Shown here: in pieces, positions 14,973 through 24,055 of the stretch
How positions within the stretch are numbered: position 1 is the stretch's first letter
Layout: each line of letters starts with the position of its first letter
Assembly: GCA_938003985.1 (NCBI GenBank)
Contig: CALKWZ010000012.1
Coordinates: forward strand, 1-64,000
From: an uncultured Verrucomicrobiota bacterium
GTDB lineage: Bacteria > Verrucomicrobiota > Kiritimatiellia > CAIQIC01 > Lenti-01
Length of the DNA: 64,000 nucleotides
Direction: 5' to 3'
Translations under genes and position numbers: made by a program
Notes under the pieces: model-generated
Database searches by the model: none
The model's input: the letters and a program-made list of their open reading frames with translations, nothing else
What the model was told of the DNA's origin: nothing

Positions 14973-15221
14973 ATGACAAAACTCAAAATCGCCTTGGTCG
15001 CCCTGATCGCGATGGTCGCCTTGGCTTCCGTTGCCGTTGCCGGTTCCTGCGGCGACCATGCCAAGAAGTCCGAATCCGGCTGCGCCGCCAAGGCCGCCAA
15101 GTCGGGCTGCGGAACCGAGGCCAAAGCCGAAAAGGCCGCTTGTTGCGGCGAAGACAGCTCCAAGTGCTGCGGCGCCAAAGCGGCCCCTGAAGCCGAAGCC
15201 CCCGCCGAGGCCGCCGAATAG
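14973..15221 (+). CDS. Small secreted cysteine-rich protein
   Basis: 82 residues with AGGA well placed before ATG 14973. The signal peptide (KIALVALIAMVALASVAVAG) is cleaved near residue 24. The mature part is about 58 residues with eight cysteines, including CC pairs (AACCGEDSSKCCG), between Ala/Lys-rich spacers and an acidic Ala/Glu/Pro tail. Low-complexity Cys/Lys/Ala proteins of this kind are common in related phyla, but no function is known. The Cys pattern could bind metal. It is monocistronic, with a clear terminator 30 bases after the stop. Confidence 0.75.
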   Translation: MTKLKIALVALIAMVALASVAVAGSCGDHAKKSESGCAAKAAKSGCGTEAKAEKAACCGEDSSKCCGAKAAPEAEAPAEAAE

Positions 15222-15252
15222 CCAACCCGTTCGCGCATCATGCGCGACCACC

Positions 15253-15298
15253 GACCGGGCCACGATCCCCCTCCTTGACCGTGGTCCGGTCATTTTTT
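15253..15298 (+). terminator. Rho-independent terminator
   Basis: Stem GACCGGGCCACG (15253-15264) pairs with CGTGGTCCGGTC (15280-15291) with one G-U pair, followed by six T at 15293-15298. It ends the Cys-rich protein gene. Confidence 0.85.
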
Positions 15299-15438
15299 CA
15301 TATGGTCCGGGCCCCTTCGACGGATCGAACGGGCGGGTCGTCGTTCGCCGAATTCTTTTATTCCAACTCCGCCCGCCCCACCCGCGCGCTCCGTGCTCCC
15401 GGCGGTTTACTCCATCCCGGCGGCCCGCGCCGGACGGT

Positions 15439-16395
15439 TCAGCCGCTTTTCGCCATGATTTGCATGTAGTCGAGTTCGACGGGCTCGGTCGAACCGCTCA
15501 GCCGCACCCGCACCCGCACGCGCAGCACGCCGTCCAGGAGGTCGTCGGCGGTCATGGTAGAGCCCAGTCCGACCGACACCGAAAAGGCCTCGGCGGCCGT
15601 GGCGCCCGCCAGCGTGCCCTCCACCCATTCGCTCGTCAGCCAGCTGTTGAGCATGGCATGCACGGCCTGCCAGGTGTTCGCGTCATTGGCCTGATAGACG
15701 TACGCCTGCATGGCCATCTGAATGCCCGCCTTGATCCGGCTGAGCGGATCGTCGCAGTCGCCAATCGGCATCACCTCATTCGGATAAGCGGTTTCGTGGG
15801 GCACGATCTCCACCTCCTCCGACTTTCCGACCGCGAGATGGTGCTGTTCCATCACGCCGTGCAGGCTCGCCCGGAAGGTTTGCGGGTCCGCCAGGAACGG
15901 CACCCGCGCGGCCACGTCGTTCTCCGTGAAGAAGCGGCGGGTCGCTTCCGGAATCTCGATCCCGTTGCGCGGATTGCGGTCGGCATCGAGGGTCTGCAGA
16001 AAGACGCAGACGTTGGCCGTGACGTGGCGCGCCTGATGGTAGCCATCGATCGTCAGATCCAGCGGGGTGACCACGGACCGTCCCCTGGCCCGGCCCAGAT
16101 CCAGGTTGCCGACGGAGAAGGAGATCCATTCGCCTTCGCGATATCGGAAGGCTCCGCGCGCATCGGTCGCGCCGCGCAACGTCGGGGATCGGTAGGTCAA
16201 TCCCGCCACCGCGCTGTCGAGAAAGACCCCTTCCCGCACGGGCCCGTCGTCCGAGTCTTCGCACCCCGGCGTCAGGCAACCCAGCGCCAAGGCGCAACAG
16301 ATGGATAACCGTCGCCGCCACCCACGCGCGGGCGGCGGCGGCCCGGCGTTGAATTCCAAAATCCTTGCGGTCCCGATATTCGCGCCGGCGTTCAT
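15439..16395 (-). CDS. Exported lipoprotein
   Basis: 318 residues. An Arg-rich n-region (RGWRRR) and hydrophobic core lead to a lipobox LTPGCEDSDD (Cys near residue 44), so the protein is lipidated and the residues after Cys are acidic. The mature start, FLDSAVAGLTYRSPTLRG then TDARGAFRYREGEWISFSVG, matches a recurrent small beta-domain at the N-terminus of many exported proteins of unknown role. The rest is mixed alpha/beta without a recognised family. ATG 16395 is preferred; in-frame upstream starts at 16416 and 16443 would only lengthen the n-region. It is not obviously in an operon. Confidence 0.7.
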   Translation of the reverse strand: MNAGANIGTARILEFNAGPPPPARGWRRRLSICCALALGCLTPGCEDSDDGPVREGVFLDSAVAGLTYRSPTLRGATDARGAFRYREGEWISFSVGNLDLGRARGRSVVTPLDLTIDGYHQARHVTANVCVFLQTLDADRNPRNGIEIPEATRRFFTENDVAARVPFLADPQTFRASLHGVMEQHHLAVGKSEEVEIVPHETAYPNEVMPIGDCDDPLSRIKAGIQMAMQAYVYQANDANTWQAVHAMLNSWLTSEWVEGTLAGATAAEAFSVSVGLGSTMTADDLLDGVLRVRVRVRLSGSTEPVELDYMQIMAKSG

Positions 16396-16494
16396 GCGGT
16401 TTGCTCCGCCGCCCATGATCGGTGAATCGGCCCGAAACCACAAGCGCCAAGAAGAGTCCCAACCGGGAATGGCGCCCGCTCGCGCGGCGGGGGC

Positions 16495-16716
16495 CTAGTT
16501 GCAGCCGCAACCGCCGCCGCCGACTCCGCGGCCGCCGGCGGCCGCCTCGCGAGTGAAGTAGACGTGCTCGTGCAGGGAATCCGCCAGGGGGTCGCGATCG
16601 GCCCGCATGGTATAGTCGGCGAGCGTGCCGCGCTGGTACGGTTTCACGTTCGCGCAGCCGGCGGCGAGGCCCAGCAGGACGACCAGCACGGCCGACATGG
16701 AAGCCGCGCGGGTCAC
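16495..16716 (-). CDS. DUF4266 lipoprotein
   Basis: 73 residues from GTG 16716, which overlaps the thioredoxin stop as GTGA; ATG 16698 is an alternative. Lipobox LLGLAAGC near residue 21 is followed by ANVKPYQRGTLADYTM, HEHVYFTREAAAGG and the C-terminal GGGGCGCN. This order (xVxPYxRGxLA, then HxYxSREA, then GGGCGCN) defines DUF4266. The family is usually encoded next to DUF3570, ApbE and a thioredoxin, exactly as here. The conserved C-terminal Cys-Gly-Cys-Asn suggests metal or thiol chemistry; function is unknown. Last gene of the operon. Confidence 0.9.
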   Translation of the reverse strand: MTRAASMSAVLVVLLGLAAGCANVKPYQRGTLADYTMRADRDPLADSLHEHVYFTREAAAGGRGVGGGGCGCN

Positions 16717-17222
16717 GGCGCGGCCTCCGCGCCCAGGAGGCTTTCGATCTCCCCCGCCAGTTCCGCCGGCGTCGATTCGGGATGGAAGCCGACGTGGACG
16801 AACCGGATGGTTCCGGCGCGGTCGACGAGAAACGACGACGGCATGGCTTCCACGCCGGCGGCCGCGACGTATTTCTGGCCGGCGTCGTGCGCGGCGGGGA
16901 ACGAAACGGGATGGGTTTCGAGGAACCGCGCCATATCCCCGGCGTCGTCGTCGACGCTGACGGCCAGCACGGTGAACCCGCGGGGGGCGTATTTCTTTTG
17001 CAGGTCGTCGAGGGCCGGGAAGGACGCCTTGCAGGGCGCGCACCACGAGGCCCAGAAATCCACCAGCACGACCTGGCCGCTCAGGTTGGGAAGGCGTCCC
17101 GCGAGCCCGAAGGCGGCGGGATCCGGCAGCCGGTCGCCGGCCCGCCATTGGCCGAAGGCGAGATTCGTCCCCGCCGCGAGGGCAAATGCCAGGACAAGCA
17201 ACTTACGCAATGAGGTATTCAT
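16713..17222 (-). CDS. TlpA-like exported thioredoxin
   Basis: 169 residues. Signal peptide (LLVLAFALAAGTNLAFG) followed by a thioredoxin fold with active site FWASWCAPCKASFP and the cis-Pro region EAMPSSFLVDRAG. Proteins of this class reduce disulfides in the periplasm and are kept reduced by CcdA/DsbD-type donors. The start overlaps the end of apbE by 20 bases and the stop overlaps the DUF4266 gene by four, so all are one transcript. A role in keeping the cysteines of the DUF4266 partner reduced is a reasonable inference. Confidence 0.88.
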   Translation of the reverse strand: MNTSLRKLLVLAFALAAGTNLAFGQWRAGDRLPDPAAFGLAGRLPNLSGQVVLVDFWASWCAPCKASFPALDDLQKKYAPRGFTVLAVSVDDDAGDMARFLETHPVSFPAAHDAGQKYVAAAGVEAMPSSFLVDRAGTIRFVHVGFHPESTPAELAGEIESLLGAEAAP

Positions 17223-18192
17223 GGAATCTCCCGGTTTGCAGGCAGCGGGTCTCGTCCCAGAGGCACCCGGCGGCCTGATATTGGCTTTCAAGGAACTCCA
17301 GCCCGGCGGTCGGGCCGAGAATGAACGCGGCGGTCGAAAACATGCCGGCTTCGGTGCAGGTGGGCGCGACGACGGCGACCGCCCGGCAGCCGTTGGCGAC
17401 GGGCCGGCCGGTGCGCGGATCGAGGATGTGGCCATAGCGCGTGCCGCCGATTTCGAAATGGCGGAGATAATCGCCGGAGGACGTCACGGCGCGGTCGCGG
17501 ACGGCGACGCCGCCCCAGCAGCGGCCGGGGTCGGCGGGGTCTTCGAGTCCGATCCGCCACGGGCCTTTCTCGGGCGGTTCGCCGCGCACGCGGAGATCGT
17601 GCCCGAAATCCACCAGGCAGTTGGCGATGCCGTGGGCGGCCGCCATTTCGACGACGCAGTCCACGGCGTATTCCTTGCCGATGCCGCCGACGTCCAGGCC
17701 CATGCCGGGTTCCGGGAGGAAGACGCGGCGGCCATCGCGCCGGAATTTCGTCCAGCCCACGCGGGCCAGGGCCTGCCGGACGTCTTCGTCGGCGGGAATG
17801 GACGGCGCCGACGCCCGGTAGTCCCAGAGCCGCTGCAGCGGCAAACTGGTGGGATCGAAAATGCCGCGGGTGGTCCAGTGGAACCAGTCGCAGAGGGCGA
17901 ACAGGCTGGCGGCCGTCTCGTCGATTTCGACCCATTCGCGGCCGGCGGCGCGGTTGATCCGGCTGATCAGGCTGTCGGGGCGGAAGCGCGAGAACCGGCT
18001 TTCGAAGTCCGCCAGCCAGCCGAGGACCGCCGCCTTGAATTGCGCGGCGCGGGCGGAACTGGCGAGTTCGAAATCCACCCGGCAGAGCGTGCCCATGGCC
18101 TGGAACGCGAAGCGGTGGAAGCCGCCGGGACCGGTGTCGAGGGGCACGGCCCGGTCGCAAACGGGCGGCAGCGGAGCGGAGCTTACAGCCAT
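17203..18192 (-). CDS. apbE: FAD:protein FMN transferase (ApbE family)
   Basis: 329 residues. Typical landmarks appear in order: FQAMGTLCRVDFE near the start, SRFRPDSLISRINRAAG, GLDVGGIGKEYAVDCVV (FAD/metal-binding loop), SSGDYLRHFEIGGTRYGHI and LDPRTGRPV. ApbE uses FAD and a divalent metal to attach FMN to Ser/Thr of exported redox proteins. No obvious lipobox or signal peptide was seen at this start, so location is uncertain. It overlaps the DUF3570 gene by 10 bases upstream and the thioredoxin gene by 20 downstream. The flavinylated target is not evident in the window. Confidence 0.9.
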   Translation of the reverse strand: MAVSSAPLPPVCDRAVPLDTGPGGFHRFAFQAMGTLCRVDFELASSARAAQFKAAVLGWLADFESRFSRFRPDSLISRINRAAGREWVEIDETAASLFALCDWFHWTTRGIFDPTSLPLQRLWDYRASAPSIPADEDVRQALARVGWTKFRRDGRRVFLPEPGMGLDVGGIGKEYAVDCVVEMAAAHGIANCLVDFGHDLRVRGEPPEKGPWRIGLEDPADPGRCWGGVAVRDRAVTSSGDYLRHFEIGGTRYGHILDPRTGRPVANGCRAVAVVAPTCTEAGMFSTAAFILGPTAGLEFLESQYQAAGCLWDETRCLQTGRFHEYLIA

Positions 18193-19697
18193 ATGCGCGC
18201 CCCCACGATGAAGACGTTGGCGGCGGGATAGGCGTCGTCGGGCGTGACGCCGTCCGTGCCGGACTGTTCGTAGCGCAGGTATTCGGCATCGAACTGGATC
18301 CGCGCGTTGGGGACGAAGACGAGCTTCAGCCCGTAGCCGAGCGAGTTCAGGGCGGAGACGCGGTAGTCGGAGGAATAGGCTGCGGGCGATCCGGTGAACC
18401 GCACGGCGTAGAAATCGGCGGCGGACTGGCTGTAGAAGCGGACCAAGGGGCGCAGGGTCCAGCGGCGGCCCAGTTTCTGGAACCAGGCCAGGTCCACGGT
18501 GTGGGCATCGATGCCGAAGCTGTCCACGTAGTACCGGTAGCTGCCTTCCACGCTGCCGTGGACGGCAGGGAAATAGTGCGCCAGCGAAAGGAACACGATC
18601 TGCTTGTTTTTCGAGTCGGGCCGCTGCTCGGGAACCAGCTGGCCGTTCAACTCGACGACCTTGTAGGGATCGGACAACAGGCCCCGGGAGTAGCCCAGGG
18701 AAAGATCGATCGTCAACACGGTCCGCGGATCGAGCAGCTGGGTGAGCCCGACGATGGCATCCACGGTGTCCTTGGTGTCGGCGGGGACGCCGTTGGCGGG
18801 CGTGATCTTGTCGTGCGTATAGGCGCCGCCGAACAGCAGCGTGGTGTTCTTCTGGTTGAAGTCCACGGCATCCTTGAGCGCGAATCCGAGGGAGTCGTAG
18901 TCCGACTCGGTGCTGTAGGAGAGCAGGCCGGAAAGAGTGTGGTTGCCCAGCCGCTTGATCAGCTCGACGTTGCCGGCATAGCGCTCGTCGCTGAAGTCCG
19001 CCTTGGGCACCTTGGCTTTCTTGTCGGACGCGGCGGGGGCCGGCGCGGGCGCCGCCGGGGCCGGGGCCGGTTGGGGCTTCGGCTTGGAATCCGAACTCGA
19101 GGAGGACGACGGCTGGGACGCCGGCGGAGGCGCGGGTTCCGGAGTCGGCGCGGGCGCGGGTTCGGGCGCCGGCGAGGCCCCGGCTTTGGCCCAATACGGC
19201 AGGCGGACCGGCGGCATGCCCACGACCCCGCGGCGATCGTCGTCCTCTTCCTCTTCGCGCTCGTCCTCGTCGTCCTCTCTCCAATCTTCGTCCTCCTCGT
19301 CGTCGTAGGCCGGAGCCGGCGCGGGCGCCGGGGCCGGAACCGATGCGGGCGAGGGTCGGGGCGCGGAACCGGCGGGACGGACGGCCAGCGGAACGGCAGA
19401 GCGCGACGCGGGCGCCCCGGTAGGCGTCGCGCCGGAAATGGAATTGTAGATGCCGTCGATCCGGATGGTGAGCGTGGAGGTCAGCTCCTTCTGGAAGGAA
19501 ACCGTCGGCGACAGGACCTTGATGCGGTTGTCGTCCTCGAGATAATACATCACCTTGAAATCGGACAGATCCTCGCCGCGCGTCCGGCGGGGCAACGTGA
19601 TGGCCAACAGAACGAGGGTCGAACCCATGGCCAGTTGCAGTTTGACCGGATGGCGGCGGTGTTCGGGCGTTCCCACGGGGGGTGTTTCTCCATTCAC
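18183..19697 (-). CDS. DUF3570 outer-membrane protein
   Basis: 504 residues. After an n-region with HRRHPVK and a hydrophobic signal (about 20-40) the mature protein begins EDLSDFKVMYYLEDDNRIKV and continues PTVSFQKELTSTLTIRIDGI, the signature start of DUF3570. Residues ~100-260 are a low-complexity insert of Pro/Ala, Asp/Glu and Ser runs. The C-terminal ~260 residues are amphipathic strands ending in NVFIVGARIWL, consistent with a barrel. GTG at 19697 gives the full signal peptide. First gene of the operon with ApbE, thioredoxin and DUF4266; the long acidic/Pro insert is larger than is usual for the family. Confidence 0.88.
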   Translation of the reverse strand: MNGETPPVGTPEHRRHPVKLQLAMGSTLVLLAITLPRRTRGEDLSDFKVMYYLEDDNRIKVLSPTVSFQKELTSTLTIRIDGIYNSISGATPTGAPASRSAVPLAVRPAGSAPRPSPASVPAPAPAPAPAYDDEEDEDWREDDEDEREEEEDDDRRGVVGMPPVRLPYWAKAGASPAPEPAPAPTPEPAPPPASQPSSSSSSDSKPKPQPAPAPAAPAPAPAASDKKAKVPKADFSDERYAGNVELIKRLGNHTLSGLLSYSTESDYDSLGFALKDAVDFNQKNTTLLFGGAYTHDKITPANGVPADTKDTVDAIVGLTQLLDPRTVLTIDLSLGYSRGLLSDPYKVVELNGQLVPEQRPDSKNKQIVFLSLAHYFPAVHGSVEGSYRYYVDSFGIDAHTVDLAWFQKLGRRWTLRPLVRFYSQSAADFYAVRFTGSPAAYSSDYRVSALNSLGYGLKLVFVPNARIQFDAEYLRYEQSGTDGVTPDDAYPAANVFIVGARIWL

Positions 19698-20183
19698 GAC
19701 GATGCGGCGGCGAACGTTGTAGTTCGCACCGTACGATGTCCATCGCGGAAATCAAACCAACGGAGACGTTTTTCCCTTAATTGCGGTTCAGGTTTCCCTC
19801 CCCATCCCCCGCACTCCGTCTCTCCCCTGCCGACCCCATTGCCGCCGCAGGCGGGCAAACGCGGGCTTCGCGCATTTCGCGCGGGCGGCAGGACGGACGG
19901 GATCAACTCACCGGGGTCAAGGCCCCCGGCTACAGCGGGGCCGAACAGCCTTAGCCTCACGAGGTCCGCTTCGGGAAATCCGAATCCGTCATGAGCGAAC
20001 CGGGCGGGAGACGCCGACCCCGTTCGGGCAAGGAGCTAGAGCAAATTCGCTTATTCTGTGGCCACTGAACAAGACCGGGACGAGGTCGTCCCGGCTCCAA
20101 ACAGCCTGATCAATCCATGTCTTTGGAGCCCCCGACGACCCCGTCGGGGGATGATCAACGGCTACAGTATTTCGGAATATGCT
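19698..20183. other. Non-coding stretch with hairpins
   Basis: No gene is supported. A stem CCCCCGACG-loop-CGTCGGGGG lies at about 20129-20150 next to GGCTACAG, resembling the TGTAGCC-headed hairpins at 4.6-4.9 kb. A related GGGGTCAAGGCCCCCGGCTACAG element is at about 19914-19936. Confidence 0.4.
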
Positions 20184-20399
20184 CTAGTTCCAGGAATACT
20201 TCGACCGCTCGGGAGCCGTTCCGGGAAATACCCCGGGCCGGTTGGCGCTTCGGGTTTCGGAGTGGGCGACGCCGGAAACGACCACCGGTTCCGCGCGGGC
20301 CAACACGTGGACCTGCGGGGCATGGCGAAGCGCGTCGTCGAGCTTGGTCGTCGATCCGTGGGAATGCCAAACGACAACGGCCGGCAGGACCACCGTCAT
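20184..20399 (-). CDS. Possible small exported or membrane protein
   Basis: 71 residues from ATG 20399 (TTG 20432 would add 11). It begins MTVVLPAVVVWHSHGSTTKL, a short hydrophobic segment, and continues with a mixed composition; third codon positions are GC-rich. No Shine-Dalgarno sequence, no recognised family, and no operon partner, so this may be a chance frame. Confidence 0.25.
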   Translation of the reverse strand: MTVVLPAVVVWHSHGSTTKLDDALRHAPQVHVLARAEPVVVSGVAHSETRSANRPGVFPGTAPERSKYSWN

Positions 20400-20615
20400 C
20401 AGCGAGCACGCAATTGTCTTTTCGCAGTTCAAGGGGGGGCAATATGCCCCAACTGCGCCGCCGGCGTGGTTAACCCCCAGTTAAATTGCCATTATTCGAT
20501 TGTCACGGCGTAATCATCGCTTAACCGGGCTGCGCCGCCCCGTTCAGCCGATTCCAGCTTCGAAACCCGGCGCGCGCGGACCGTTCGCGCGCCGCGCCCG
20601 CCGCGCCGCGGCGGC

Positions 20616-23600
20616 CTACAGCGCGAGGAGTTCCTGGACGTCTTCCCAGGTGAGGTTGTGGACGTCGGTGGCGTCGTCGCCGTCTTCGAGGGTGGCGTTG
20701 TAGAGCTGCTGCTTCTTGCGCTGGAGGGCCAGGACGCGTTCTTCGATGGAGTCCTGGGCGATGAGCTTGACGCTGTAGACGGTGCGCTTCTGGCCGATGC
20801 GGTAGGCGCGGTCGGTGGCCTGGTTTTCGACGGCGGGATTCCACCACGGGTCGTAGTGGATGACCATGTCGGCGCCGGTCAGGTTCAGGCCCGTGCCGCC
20901 GGCCTTGAGGCTGATGAGGAACAGCGGGATGGACGGGTTCCGGTTGAATTCCTGCACGATCTTGAGGCGCTCCTGGGTGGCGCCGTCGAGATAGCAGTAG
21001 CGCAGGCCGCGGCGGTCGAGATCGCGCCGCAGGATCGTGAGCATGGAGACGAACTGGCTGAAGACCAGCACGCGGTGGCCGGCGTCCATCGCTTCGTCGA
21101 GCAGTTCGAAGAACAGCTCCATCTTGGCGGAAGGTTCCTTGAATTCCAGGTCGGGCAGCTTGAGCAGATCGAGGTGGCAGCAGGCCTGCCGCAGGCGCAA
21201 AAGCGTGTTGAGGATCTCGAACTTGGAGCGCTGGAAACCCTGCGCGGCGACGAGCTCGGCGATCTTGCGGCGGGAATCCTCGAGCAGGGCGACGTAGACC
21301 TTCTGCTGGTCGGCGCTGAGGGCGCAGCCGGCGATGCGCTCGATCTTGGGCGGCAGTTCCTTGGCGACGTCTTTCTTCATCCGGCGCAGGAGGAACGGCC
21401 GCAACTTGCGGCGCAGTTTCCACTGGGCCAGTTCGCCCTCGGGCCCGCCCTGCGCGATGGGCTGCTCGATGTTGGTCCGGAAGGCGTCGTGCCGGCCGAG
21501 GTAGCCCGGCATGAGGAAATCCATGATGCTCCACAGGTCGGAGACGCCGTTTTCGATGGGCGTGCCGGTGAGGACGAAGCGGTGTTCGGCCCGCAGCCGC
21601 TTGGCGGCCTGGGCGTTCTGGGTGGACTGGTTCTTGATGTGCTGGGCTTCGTCGAGCACGACGGAGAGGAATTCGATGGCTTCGTACTGGTCGACGTCGC
21701 GCCGCATGAGGGCGTAGGAGGTGACGACGACGTCGAGCTGGGCGAGGTCTTTCCAGCGCGCGTGGCGGTCGGCGCCGGTCATGGCGCCGATCTTGAGCCA
21801 AGGCGTGAAGCGGGCGGCTTCGGCCACCCAGTTGTCCACGAGGCTGGTGGGACAGACGATGAGCGAGGGCTTGCGTTCCGCGCCGGTGCGTTCGGCGGCG
21901 GCCATGGTGAGCCAAACGAGGGTCTGGAGGGTCTTGCCGAGGCCCATTTCGTCGGCCAGGATTCCGCCGAAACGGTTGCGCTGCAGGAAGCGCAGCCAGC
22001 GCACGCCGTCCTTCTGGTACGGGCGCAGGAGGCGCTCGAAAGCGGGATCGAGCGGCTCGGCCTGCATGGGTTCGAGGCGGTTTTTCTGGGCAGCGCCCTG
22101 GAGCCAGGCGGGCGGGGCTTCGACGTCCACGCCGTCGAGTGCCTGCAGGGCGCTGGCGGCATAGGCGGCGTAGACGGGCGCGAGGCGGAAGCTGCCCGGC
22201 CGGCGCCCCTCGCCCGAGGCGCAGTCGGCGAAGACGCTTTGCAGGGCGCGGATGGCGTCGGCGTCCAGCAGGACGACGCGGCCGTCGCGCTCGACGAACG
22301 AATCGCCCTTGAGCAGGGCGCGCTGCACGTCGGCGCCGGTCGGTCCCCCGCCCGCGCCGGCGTCGTACTCGAAGCGCACGTCGAACCAGCCGTCGGGGCC
22401 GTTTTCGGGTTCGATGCGCACGACGGGGGTGGCGAAGACGGCGGCATCCATCGTGGAACGGATGCGCCCGTCCCAGGCGATGCGCCAGCCTTTGCGGCGC
22501 AGCGCGGGCACGGCGCTGCCGAGGAAATTGAGGACTTCGCGCGTGCCGACGATGGGATTCAGGTCGCCGCCGTGGCGCCCGGACAGGCCGTAGCGCGCAA
22601 GGGCGGCCAGCGCCTGCGCTTCCGCGGGCGGGTTGCGCACGGTGTAGCGCAGGATGTCTTCGGGATCGGGATGGGCGAACGAGCCGCGGGCGGAAGCCTG
22701 GGCGGCGACGAGTTCGACGTCGCCGTAGACGGCCACGAGCTTCGCGGCGAGGCTGGCGGGGCTGCCGCGCACTTCCAGGCGCATCTCGGGCGTCTCGGGC
22801 TCGAAGCCGAAGACGTCGGGTTCCACTTCGGCCTCCACGCGCACGAGGCTTTCGAGGCGCGGCAATTCCTCGCGCAGGAACCGGGGCACGTCGGCGCGCG
22901 GCACGACGACCTGGCGCTTGTAGATTTCCCAGAGCGGTTCGGGCAGCAGCTTGTCCAGCGGCCAGAAATGGCCGCCGCCGAAAACCCAGCCGTGCTTGCC
23001 CGCCACGAGATAGGTCGGGAATTCCGCGCCGCGCATGAAGGGCAGTTCGGTGTGCGCCACCAGCAGCAGCTCGCCGTTTTCGTGGTCGAGGTCCACGCGG
23101 AGCACGCTGCCCACGCGGGTGGCGTTGACGGGCAGCGCGCGGCCGCCCGCCTCTTCCAGCGTCCGGCCCTGCTGCAGGGCCAGCAGGTTGATGAAGTCGG
23201 CGACGCCGAAGAGCATTTCGTCGGGCACGGCCCCGCCGGCGATTTCCTCGAGCACGAAGAGGACGGATTCGTCGTGGGAGACCAGGCCCAGCACGACGTC
23301 GTGCGGCACGGAGCCGATGGGATGGCGGGCGCCGCGGAATTCGAGCTCGACCCGCACGGGCACCTGGCCGGCCAAGGCCCGCTCGCGCCAGCCGGCCGGC
23401 AACACGAGGTGCAGGGCGCAGTTGAGCGCGCCGGGCGTGCCCGGTTCCGCGCGCTTGAAGAAAGCCTGCGCGGCGACCTGGCGCAGGTGGCGCGCGCGGC
23501 GTTCTTCCTCCTGGATCTTGCGCTCGCGCTCGGGATCGTCGTTGCGCGCCAGCAGCGCCAGGCCGAGGGCGATGACGTGGGCGCAGATGATGCCGCGCTC

Positions 23601-23822
23601 CACGTTGTCGCGGCACGGGCAGCGGTTTTCGCAGGAGTGGTCGGGCAGGATCCGCGCGGCGGTCTTGATGGACCGGCTGCCCCAGGAAATGGTGCCCTGC
23701 ATGTGCTCGCCGTCGGCTTCGGCGTCCAGCACGAGGCCGCGCTCGAACAGCGTGCGGCCGTCCCGGAAGGTGACGGCCCCCCCCCAGTCCTGCAGCATCT
23801 TGGTTGTAAACGGCAATTTCAC
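20616..23822 (-). CDS. SWIM zinc-finger SNF2-family helicase
   Basis: 1068 residues from GTG 23822, where sequence becomes protein-like (KLPFTTKMLQDWGGAVTF). A SWIM finger (CPCRDNVERGIICAHVIALG, about residues 60-85) is followed by a long middle region, then the SNF2 ATPase: DEMGLGKTLQTLVWL (Walker A, Lys630), VVLDEAQHIKN (motif II), TGTPIENGVSDLWSIMDFL, and the C-terminal helicase domain with LISLKAGGTGLNLTGAD and RAYRIGQKR. Such proteins are ATP-dependent translocases on duplex DNA, and bacterial SWIM-SNF2 members are thought to act in transcription or repair. Full length, all motifs intact. Monocistronic and divergent from the folding-factor gene. Confidence 0.93.
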   Translation of the reverse strand: MKLPFTTKMLQDWGGAVTFRDGRTLFERGLVLDAEADGEHMQGTISWGSRSIKTAARILPDHSCENRCPCRDNVERGIICAHVIALGLALLARNDDPERERKIQEEERRARHLRQVAAQAFFKRAEPGTPGALNCALHLVLPAGWRERALAGQVPVRVELEFRGARHPIGSVPHDVVLGLVSHDESVLFVLEEIAGGAVPDEMLFGVADFINLLALQQGRTLEEAGGRALPVNATRVGSVLRVDLDHENGELLLVAHTELPFMRGAEFPTYLVAGKHGWVFGGGHFWPLDKLLPEPLWEIYKRQVVVPRADVPRFLREELPRLESLVRVEAEVEPDVFGFEPETPEMRLEVRGSPASLAAKLVAVYGDVELVAAQASARGSFAHPDPEDILRYTVRNPPAEAQALAALARYGLSGRHGGDLNPIVGTREVLNFLGSAVPALRRKGWRIAWDGRIRSTMDAAVFATPVVRIEPENGPDGWFDVRFEYDAGAGGGPTGADVQRALLKGDSFVERDGRVVLLDADAIRALQSVFADCASGEGRRPGSFRLAPVYAAYAASALQALDGVDVEAPPAWLQGAAQKNRLEPMQAEPLDPAFERLLRPYQKDGVRWLRFLQRNRFGGILADEMGLGKTLQTLVWLTMAAAERTGAERKPSLIVCPTSLVDNWVAEAARFTPWLKIGAMTGADRHARWKDLAQLDVVVTSYALMRRDVDQYEAIEFLSVVLDEAQHIKNQSTQNAQAAKRLRAEHRFVLTGTPIENGVSDLWSIMDFLMPGYLGRHDAFRTNIEQPIAQGGPEGELAQWKLRRKLRPFLLRRMKKDVAKELPPKIERIAGCALSADQQKVYVALLEDSRRKIAELVAAQGFQRSKFEILNTLLRLRQACCHLDLLKLPDLEFKEPSAKMELFFELLDEAMDAGHRVLVFSQFVSMLTILRRDLDRRGLRYCYLDGATQERLKIVQEFNRNPSIPLFLISLKAGGTGLNLTGADMVIHYDPWWNPAVENQATDRAYRIGQKRTVYSVKLIAQDSIEERVLALQRKKQQLYNATLEDGDDATDVHNLTWEDVQELLAL

Positions 23823-24055
23823 GTGCGACGTCCGCCGGGATTCCGGAGGCAAACAAAAGGGAGAAGATAACGATTCGCCGGCAAAAGGCAACACTTCAAA
23901 AGGGTGAAACGCTTTATTCCGCGTTCCGGCGCCCGAATTTCCCGCTTGCCCGGCGGGGGGCCGGCCCGTATTCTCCTGCCCCAACGTGCTCCGTTTGGGC
24001 CGCACCCGGCGGAACCGCGTTTTCCGTTTGCGCATAGAAGGAAAGAGAGACCGCG

